This document shows positions 1-5,846 of a stretch of DNA of 19,328 nt, in pieces. Origin of the DNA: Vitreoscilla massiliensis (lineage in GTDB: Bacteria; Pseudomonadota; Gammaproteobacteria; Burkholderiales; Neisseriaceae); the NCBI RefSeq assembly GCF_001457815.1, contig NZ_LN898218.1, positions 218,612 through 237,939 on the forward strand, given 5' to 3'. Every line of letters begins with the position of its first letter. The stretch's first letter is position 1. The translations under genes and the position numbers were made by a program. The notes under the pieces are model-generated. The model ran no database searches. It saw only the letters and a list, made by a program, of their open reading frames with translations, and was not told the DNA's origin.

Positions 1-311
1 TCATTGGCAAACAACGGTTGGAAGTTTTGATTCAATAAGTTGAATTGAACTTGGTGCCTCTCATTGCGTTTGGTTGTCACCTTAAATGCTTGACGCTGCT
101 GACATACCAAACCCAACTTTCTCATCACACTGCGAACTTTGTACCTTCCGACTTGGAATCCAATTTGTTGTAATAACGCTTTAATTGTGCGAGAACCTAT
201 ACGTTGTTTGTGTTGGTTAAACAGAGCTCTGATTTGGATTTGTAAACCAACTTCAACCAGATTTGTCCGTTTAGGTTCCAAGGCATAGTAGGCTGAAACA
301 CTTACTTTCAT
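1..311 (-). CDS. IS3-family transposase OrfB, N-terminal part (cut by window edge)
   Basis: This is the first 103 or so codons of the IS3-family OrfB, starting at the ATG at 311-309. The sequence matches the complete orfB at 18123-18923 and includes the N-terminal HTH_21-like region (YYALEPKR, QHKQRIGSRTI). The DDE catalytic core would lie beyond position 1. As in other IS3 elements, the productive enzyme is expected to be an OrfAB fusion made by -1 frameshifting at the A6G heptamer (minus strand, 410-404), so this internal ATG may not be the main start. Confidence 0.9.
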   Translation of the reverse strand, partial: MKVSVSAYYALEPKRTNLVEVGLQIQIRALFNQHKQRIGSRTIKALLQQIGFQVGRYKVRSVMRKLGLVCQQRQAFKVTTKRNERHQVQFNLLNQNFQPLFAN

Positions 312-370
312 TACTTTGCACAGAGTCTTAATTGGGTAATGGCGTTGATTTTGTTGAATAAAATTGTATC

Positions 371-649
371 TTACTTCACGTGCTTCGCAAAGTAAGCGCT
401 GGCCTTTTTTAATATTTCTTGCTCCATTCGAAGCTGTTTTATTTCTTTGCGCAATCGCAATAATTCGGCCTTCTCATCATCATTCAATATTGGCTGTTCA
501 GTCAGTTTGGCTTTCCATTTATAGAGCAAAGCTGGAGTGATACCGACTGCTCTAGCAGCATCAGCCACTGAATAACCTTGTTTCAACACCAAATCAACCG
601 TTTCTTGTTTGAATTCATCTGAATGACGGCGTGGGCTCTTTTTTGCCAT
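371..649 (-). CDS. IS3-family transposase OrfA (left copy)
   Basis: This 92-residue protein is identical to the one at 18983-19261. It has an N-terminal HTH_Tnp_1/HTH_8-type domain (SVADAARAVGITPALLYKWK, about residues 27-46) and a C-terminal leucine-zipper-like helix (LLRLRKEIKQLRMEQEILKK, about 63-82). That is the standard architecture of IS3 OrfA, which binds the inverted repeats and oligomerises. The ATG at 649 follows GAAAGG by 8 nt. The slippery A6G sequence sits near the 3' end at 410-404 on the minus strand. Confidence 0.95.
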   Translation of the reverse strand: MAKKSPRRHSDEFKQETVDLVLKQGYSVADAARAVGITPALLYKWKAKLTEQPILNDDEKAELLRLRKEIKQLRMEQEILKKASAYFAKHVK

Positions 650-711
650 GATTTTGACCTTTCAAAGGGAATTAATATTCTCTCAGAAATGTGTCCTGTT
701 GTATTAGACCA

Positions 712-1635
712 CTACAGGGCTTGACGCTCATGGTCAACAAACTCGGTCACAGCACAGAGCAAACCCCAAGCAGTGTCTTTGGCTGCGGTCAATTCTGCCC
801 CACGACCTTGGCCGCCGTACATGGCCTGTAACTTCTTATAGGCCCGCTCATTCGGCATCACACTTTCGGCCTGAGCATTGAGCAGTTTCAAATGTGATTT
901 GCTCCCAATGACAGGCGCTGCATCTGCTTGATTACTGGACAGCAAGGTTTCAAAATAGCGATTGGCCTCTTTGACATTGACCTTACGCTCAGATAAAACC
1001 TTCATCTCGTACATAAACTGATCCCATTGCGATACGGCTATGCCCAAACGCTGCTTGACTTCGTCGGCATCAAAGTTAGAACGGTGTGACACTTTGACCG
1101 CTTGTTCAGCACCATTCACCGCAATCGACAAAGTGTTGTTACAAACCACCCGCACCGTGGTGGGCATGGCCACGGTGGCGAGACTGCCATCACAAGAAGT
1201 GGCCAACAACACATAGCCATTGACCAAATCATTGCCTTTCAATACCGTGGATTTACCTGTGCGAGCCAATGCCCAAAACTTACGCCCACCTTTGAGCACG
1301 CCAGCGGTTTCCAATTCAAAGCCCGCTTGTTCAGTCAAATCCCGGTAAAACTCCAATACCTCCATCGGCTGTACTACTTGGTAGCGGTTCGAGACCACTG
1401 ATAAAGCGGAATTGGTGTCACTGCGGTACAAGACTTTTTGTTCTGGTGATGAGCCAAACATTGATACATGACTGGGGGCATCTATGGCAAAGTGCACAGG
1501 TGACTCTTTGATTTGCCAATCCATACCGGCAGCTTTGGCCCACACTTCTATCGGTTGCTTTGGAGGCAAGACCTCGCCCAATCCATGCCAAGGGGTTAGG
1601 CCTGTGTAGGCCATGGTTTCTACTAAATGTGCCAT
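712..1635 (-). CDS. DUF932 (phage/plasmid-type) protein, C-terminus truncated by IS3
   Basis: The gene has 307 codons, with its ATG at 1635 preceded by a strong AAGGAG. The N-terminus (ETMAYTGLTPWHGLG) and the segment SCDGSLATVAMPTTVRVVCN followed by an NTLS motif are typical of the DUF932/TIGR03299-type family found in phages, plasmids and integrative elements. The biochemical role is unknown. The end is not natural. The last genuine codons (HERQAL) run straight into the IS3 tip at 716, and the stop codon TAG is supplied by that tip (...CTGTAGTGG on the minus strand). By comparison with the family, a few tens of C-terminal residues are missing. The gene lies 78 nt downstream of the zinc-ribbon gene and is probably co-transcribed with it. 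Confidence 0.85.
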   Translation of the reverse strand: MAHLVETMAYTGLTPWHGLGEVLPPKQPIEVWAKAAGMDWQIKESPVHFAIDAPSHVSMFGSSPEQKVLYRSDTNSALSVVSNRYQVVQPMEVLEFYRDLTEQAGFELETAGVLKGGRKFWALARTGKSTVLKGNDLVNGYVLLATSCDGSLATVAMPTTVRVVCNNTLSIAVNGAEQAVKVSHRSNFDADEVKQRLGIAVSQWDQFMYEMKVLSERKVNVKEANRYFETLLSSNQADAAPVIGSKSHLKLLNAQAESVMPNERAYKKLQAMYGGQGRGAELTAAKDTAWGLLCAVTEFVDHERQAL

Positions 1636-1713
1636 TTTAGTGCTCCTTAATGCTGCATGACCTAGGCTAAGCCTAAGTCATGGTTGAATAAGTGAAAGAG
1701 GTTTCATTGCCGC

Positions 1714-2082
1714 TTAAGGCATGGAGATGGTGTTGATATTGATGTCACTGGGCTCTTTGCTGAAAAACACGTGGCCACAGTCTTGGCATTCGAGGTTTTT
1801 AAGAACGTGTTCATCCACTACCTTACCCAATTGGGAGCCTGCAATGCCACCCGTCGCACCGTAAAAAAGCGCACCAAAAAGTGCACCAGCCACCGTACCA
1901 GCGGCAATACCAACTGGTCCCGCGACCATACCGATTTTGCTGCCAATATTGGCACCTGCCAGTGCAGCAGTGGCACCACTGATGGCACCACCGGCCGTAC
2001 CGATAATGCCGCCATAGGTTTTAGCAGTGTCTTTGGTGACGATGTGCGCAGAATTGCATTTGGGGCAAATAGGGTTTTGCAT
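1714..2082 (-). CDS. Small zinc-ribbon / glycine-zipper protein
   Basis: This is a 122-residue protein if started at the ATG at 2082, which has AAAGG 7 nt upstream. The ATG at 2088 is also possible, but there the AAAGG is only 1 nt away. It has two cysteine pairs, CPKC near residue 6 and CQDCGH near residue 94, that could together form one zinc ribbon. They flank a Gly/Ala-rich hydrophobic segment of about 65 residues with GxxxG-like spacing (YGGIIGTAGGAISGATAALA and on), which resembles glycine-zipper membrane insertions. This suggests a membrane-associated or membrane-inserting small protein. I do not recognise a named family. It lies upstream of, and is co-directional with, the DUF932 gene, and an intrinsic terminator hairpin sits immediately upstream of its ribosome-binding site. 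Confidence 0.75.
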   Translation of the reverse strand: MQNPICPKCNSAHIVTKDTAKTYGGIIGTAGGAISGATAALAGANIGSKIGMVAGPVGIAAGTVAGALFGALFYGATGGIAGSQLGKVVDEHVLKNLECQDCGHVFFSKEPSDININTISMP

Positions 2083-2110
2083 AGACATACCTTTCAAAGG
2101 AAAAGAAAAA

Positions 2111-2129
2111 GCCTGCCGTGAAGGCAGGC
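2111..2129 (-). terminator. Intrinsic terminator hairpin, minus strand
   Basis: GCCTGCC and GGCAGGC form a perfect 7-bp GC-rich stem around a 5-nt loop. On the minus strand the stem is followed directly by TTTTTCTTTT, the classical Rho-independent arrangement. On the plus strand no T-run follows. It lies only about 12 nt before the AAAGG of the zinc-ribbon gene, so it either ends a transcript from a gene no longer present or acts as a leader attenuator of that gene. Confidence 0.75.
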
Positions 2130-2232
2130 CAATGGATTCACTTTGATGGTATGGATTTGAAAATTTATTAAATCTAAAATCTACTTATGGAAGATAAAAT
2201 AAATTTTGTTTTGAGTTAAAATCGCTGAGGAT

Positions 2233-2261
2233 TTGATATTCCAAACACTCATACCTGTAAT
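2233..2261 (+). promoter_or_regulatory. Sigma70-like promoter of the oxidoreductase fragment
   Basis: TTGATA (5 of 6 to consensus) and TGTAAT (5 of 6) are separated by exactly 17 bp. They lie about 60 bp upstream of the ATG at 2323, which has AAAGGAGAGG as ribosome-binding site at 2311-2320. Position, spacing and AT-rich context all fit a promoter for the plus-strand gene. Confidence 0.6.
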
Positions 2262-2322
2262 GAAAATAATTCGATAGTCATTATCTTCACGATTGTTTAC
2301 ATTGCCACTCAAAGGAGAGGTA

Positions 2323-2823
2323 ATGAAATCAATCAAACAACTACCAAAAATTGATGGTGATTTAGGCTGGTACTTAAGCTCACCTAATTATGGTATTAAA
2401 ATTGGTAAAGCCCTAAAAGGGATTCAATATGCAGATATCGCTATTATCGGCGCCGGCTACACGGGTTTATCTACAGCCCATAGGTTAAAAGAGCTTTACC
2501 CTAATAAAACCATTGCTGTCATTGAGGCTTTAGAAGTTGGACAAGGTACATCTGGTAGAAATGCTGGATTTATCATTGATTTACCACACAATCTTGATGC
2601 AAATGACAATAATATTGAAGATGATCTACAGCTTTATCATCTCAATAATTTTTCAATTAATCGTCTCAATACATTCCGTCAACAATTCAATATTGATTGT
2701 TTATGGCACCATGCAGGCAAATACATGGTTGCCAATGAAACATCGAATCTTCGTGGTTTAGATGCTTTTGAAGTTGTGCTTAAAAAATGCAAATTTGATT
2801 TTGAGAGAATTAGTCGACCCTGA
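2323..2823 (+). pseudogene. FAD-dependent oxidoreductase (DAO family), N-terminal fragment
   Basis: The ATG at 2323 follows a strong AGGAGAGG. The protein shows the Rossmann FAD-binding signature ADIAIIGAGYTGLSTAHRL (about residues 37-55), an acidic residue ending the second strand (AVIEA) and the GTSGRNAGF motif of the DAO/GlpD-like superfamily (PF01266), so it was a flavin-dependent amine or amino-acid oxidoreductase. Only about 163 codons are genuine. From 2811 the reading frame enters the IS5-family inverted repeat and stops at TGA 2821-2823. Family members are usually about 400-450 residues, so the substrate-binding half is missing. The DNA to the right of the IS is not its continuation but an antisense hsdS fragment, so the 3' half was lost by deletion or rearrangement. 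Confidence 0.85.
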
Positions 2824-3988
2824 ACAATTCTCTAAACCAGTCCTAGCAAGGGCTTTGTTGCCATATTAGCCACCAGAATTTGCAAGTTTACTGGTGAAAC
2901 CTATTTTCAAACCGAACCCCGATAGACCCTTCCAGTCTCACCCGTTGGCGCAAAAGATTGGGTGTGGAGGGCATTGAATCCTTATTGGCAGCAACCATTG
3001 CTGCTGGAAAGCGCACAGGTGCGGTGCGAAATAGCAGCATGAAGACCGTCATTGCCGATACCACAGTGATGCCCAAAGCAGTGGCTTATCCCACAGATTC
3101 GCGTTTGCTCGAACGCAGCCGTCAATATTTGGTGAAAGCTGCAAATCGATGCGGCCTGAAATTGCGTCAGAACTACAACCGAGAAGCACCCAGATTGGCA
3201 GTACAAGTAGGCCGTTATGCCCATGCCAAGCAATTCAAACGCATGAACAAAGCATTGCGCACACTGCGTTCACGTGTTGGTCGCATATGGCGCGAGCTAG
3301 ACCGGCAAAAAGAAGCCCTGACAGGACCAGCCCGCCAACATTTGGATGGTCTTTTGGCACTGACTCAACGCATCCTCACCCAACAACGTCAAGACAAAAA
3401 TAAGCTGTACGCCCTGCATGCACCAGAAGTGGAATGCATCAGCAAAGGTAAGACCCACAATCCGTATGAGTTTGGAGTCAAAGTTTCTCTGACCACCACT
3501 TTGAAAGAGGGCTTTGTGTTAGGGGCTTGTGCCATGCCAGGCAACCCATACGATGGCCACACCTTGGCTCCAGCCTTAGCGCAATCGCAGCGACTCAGTC
3601 AGATACCCATAGACACAGTGGTGGTGGACAAAGGCTACAAAGGTGCCATAGTAGAAGGGGTCAGGATACTGCGTTCAGGTCAGAGGCGGGGCATCACCCG
3701 CGGCCTGAAAGCCAAGATCAAACGCCGTAGTGCCATAGAACCAACCATTGGACACATGAAGTCTGATGGCAAACTCAGTCGCAACTGGCTTAAAGGCCAA
3801 CTGGGCGATGCTGTTCATGCGATATTGTGCGGTGCCGGCCACAATATCCGCCTGCTACTGCGTCACCTAAGGTATTTTTTGGTCTTGATTTGGGCATTGA
3901 ATTTGTGCTTTGGGGACAGCAAAAAAGCTGGGTACATCAATATGTAAGCCAGCCATCGCGTTTGAAATGAGTTATTCAGCGTCGACTA
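2811..3988 (+). mobile_element. IS5-family insertion sequence, internally deleted
   Basis: Imperfect terminal inverted repeats define the ends: TAGTCGACCCTGAACAATTC at 2811-2830, and at 3969-3988 its reverse complement TAGTCGACGCTGAATAACTC (17 of 20 matching). The same triplet AAT flanks both ends (2808-2810 and 3989-3991). However, the flanks are two unrelated genes, so this may be chance rather than a target duplication. At 1178 bp the element is shorter than an intact element of this type, and the first 100 or so transposase codons are missing next to the left repeat. It is therefore probably immobile on its own. Confidence 0.8.
2884..3947 (+). pseudogene. IS5-family transposase, N-terminally deleted and frameshifted
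   Basis: The region encodes the C-terminal three quarters of an IS5-type DDE transposase. FTGETYFQTEP is read at 2887-2919. A lost base in the C-run near 2917-2920 shifts the frame, and PIDPSSLTRWRKRLGVEGIE continues at 2919-2978. The rest is open to TAA/TAG at about 3947. Conserved landmarks are VIADTTVMPKAVAYPTD (first catalytic Asp), GRYAHAKQFKR, the second Asp in VVDKGYKGA, and the late Glu in RRSAIEPTIGHMKSDGKL. The usual N-terminal DUF772-like region is absent. The only long open frame would need a TTG start at 2958, which I do not believe is a true start. Confidence 0.85.
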
Positions 3989-4085
3989 AATATTTTAAAG
4001 GTACTATCTTCCACTCTTTTGGAATTGATTTAATCCAACTGTTATTAGTTATAGCCTGATCTGAATAGGTTTGATACTTCACCAT
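3972..4085 (-). pseudogene. hsdS: Type I restriction specificity subunit HsdS, N-terminal fragment
   Basis: This is a short fragment too small for automatic calling. Its ATG at 4085 overlaps the hsdM stop as TAATG, the usual hsdM-hsdS translational coupling. The translation starts MVKYQTYSDQA and continues WIKSIPKEWKIVPLKY, matching the characteristic HsdS start (Y..Y..S... WL..IP..W....LKY) that leads into the first target-recognition domain. After about 31-32 codons it runs into the IS5 inverted repeat at 3988 and stops at TAA 3974-3972 inside the IS. All target recognition is lost, so the protein cannot be functional. The AT-richness contrasts with hsdM, as is common for hsdS. Confidence 0.8.
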
Positions 4086-5695
4086 TAAGAATGTACCTCC
4101 TGCAAAAGCTGCATGATTTCACGGCTAACCGCATCCAAATCTGCATCAATTTCTGCTAAATCGCGTGGTGGTTCATACACATAGAAATGGCGGTTAAACG
4201 GAATCTCATAACCGACGATGCCAATTTCACCATCTTGGGCATCGCGCTTGTCGGCATTGATCCATGCATCGGGCACGTGGGGTTGGACTTCGGCTTTGAA
4301 GTAGCTCTCGATTAATTCAGTGGTGCTGATGGCTGGGTTTAAGGCAATGTTTTCGGCATCGCGCAAATCACCGTCTTGGGCAAACTCGACCACTTTGCCT
4401 TGGTAGGCAAACTGCCCATACAAAGGATTGGCACTGCCTTTAACGGCTTTGCTAATCACTGGTTCAGCCTCTGGATTTTTCCATGTGATGGCATCGAGCA
4501 GTTGTTTTTTCTCTTTCGCATCCAGTTTGATGTTCAAGCGTTTCATGGCGGCATTGAGTTCGGTTTCAAAGGCATTGAAGTCATCGTGTTGTTCACAGCC
4601 CAATACGGCCTGTAACTGCTTAGCCACCTGCGCCAATTGCTGTTGTTTGAGCCAGATGCCTGCATCCAATAAGACTTTGATGTCTTTTTCTTTCAGCTCT
4701 GCACTTTCGGCTTTCAACAGCGCCCGAATTTCGGCGGTGTTGTCTTTCAAGCTGTTTACCAAGTTTGCGTCCACCACCAAGCCCAGCTGGGTTTGTATGG
4801 CTTGCATGGCTGCGCTAAATGGCTTGGGGGCGAAGTGTAAGGCGGCTATGGCGGCATCGCTGATTTGTGCCGACAAACGCAAAGGCCGCTCGATGGTGAC
4901 ACGGCGGTAGCCAAATTGATGACTATCAAAAATCTTGCTGCTAAAGGCTTTGTCCTCAACCATGTCTTCAGTGGCTATAAAGTCGCCAAAGTTTTTCACA
5001 ATGGTGGCAATGTCGGTTTCGCTCAATTCATTGCGCTTAGAGCCCAGCGATTTGCGCATCTTGCTGCTAAGATTGGCGGCATTGATTAAATGCACTTTGC
5101 CTTTGCGTTCATCGCGTTTGGTATTGGACAAAACCCACACATAGGTGGCAATGCCTGTGTTGTAGAACATGTCGGTTGGCAAAGCAATGATGGCTTCTAA
5201 TAAGTCGAATTCCAAGATGTAACGACGGATTTCACTTTCGCCACTGCCTGCGCTGCCTGTGAACAAAGGTGAGCCATTGAGAATGATACCGATGCGACTA
5301 CCATTGCCGTGTGCTTTGGGGTCACGCATTTTGCTGATGAGGTGCATCAAGAACAGCAATGAACCATCGGACACACGCGGCAAGCCTGGGCCAAAACGGC
5401 CTGCAAAGCCTTTTTGTTCGTACTCGTCTTTAATCTCACCTTCGATTTTTTTCCAATCCACCCCAAATGGCGGGTTGGACAGCATGTAGTCAAAGCGATC
5501 TGCTGCCAATTGGTCATTGGACAAGGTATTGCCCAGCTTGATGAGGCTGACGTCTTGGCCTTTGATGAGCATGTCGCCTTTACAAATGGCGTATGACTTT
5601 GGGTTCAATTCTTGCCCAAACACGCGCATCAGCGCATTGGGATTCATTTCGTGCATGTATTCCATGCCTGAAGACAAGAAGCCACCTGTGCCACA
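4085..5695 (-). pseudogene. hsdM: Type I restriction N6-adenine methyltransferase HsdM, 5'-truncated
   Basis: This frame encodes the C-terminal two thirds or so of HsdM. It becomes recognisable exactly at CGTGGFLSSGMEYMHE, the second half of the SAM-binding motif I (normally DPxCGTGGFL). The codon before it (5698-5696) is a stop, TGA, and the sequence beyond bears no resemblance to HsdM. The catalytic motif IV NPPF is present (YMLSNPPFGVDW), followed by the GRIGIILNGSPLF-type region and a normal C-terminus that overlaps hsdS. The HsdM N-terminal helical domain and half of motif I are missing. An apparent TTG start at 5677 is an internal Leu codon. The product should be inactive. It is adjacent to the end of the PglZ-type operon and is probably an older defence gene partly overwritten by it. 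Confidence 0.9.
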
Positions 5696-5713
5696 TCACC
5701 CGTAACATTCACT

Positions 5714-5823
5714 ACTGGTGACATTTGCTTTAGGCCAGGATTTCTCTGCATTGTAGGCGATTACCGATTTGTCCCTAGGTTAGCATCTTAACTGGTGACC
5801 AAAGCTAAAATTTGTCACCAGTT
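5714..5823. repeat. ACTGGTGAC repeat cluster with hairpin at operon / hsdM junction
   Basis: ACTGGTGAC occurs at 5714-5722 and 5791-5799 on the plus strand and in inverted orientation at 5814-5823. The last two form a perfect 10-bp inverted repeat, AACTGGTGAC / GTCACCAGTT (5790-5799 and 5814-5823), around a 14-nt loop, 24 bases beyond the helicase stop. No T-run follows on the minus strand, so it is not a standard terminator. It occupies the roughly 150-bp gene-free junction between the operon and truncated hsdM and may be a recombination site, an element end, or an mRNA 3' stem. Confidence 0.5.
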
Positions 5824-5846
5824 GTTCCGAAACGAATTTTATCAAA

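Larger units (their letters stand above)
1..716 (-). mobile_element. IS3-family element, partial copy (runs off left edge)
   Basis: This is the orfA-side 716 bases of the same IS3-family element that is complete at 18115-19328. Position 1 corresponds to 18613 and position 716 to 19328, and the lines I compared are identical. It holds all of orfA and the first third of orfB, both on the minus strand. The outer tip reads ...GACCACTACA and ends at 716, and the next bases (ggg) belong to the DUF932 gene. The rest of orfB and the other inverted repeat lie outside the window. Identity of the two copies implies recent transposition, a duplication, or a repeat at the end of an assembled contig. Confidence 0.95.

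Noticed and set aside
2808..2850. LVDPEQFSKPVLAR read in the third frame as a frameshifted continuation of the oxidoreductase
   Set aside because: The bases from 2811 match the inverted repeat at 3969-3988 and so belong to the IS end. The resemblance is accidental.
3992..4084. Plus-strand reading EYFKGTIFHSFGIDLIQ after the IS5 element as a continuation of the oxidoreductase
   Set aside because: It needs a frameshift and stops quickly. The minus strand of the same bases gives a clear HsdS N-terminus coupled to hsdM, which explains the DNA far better.
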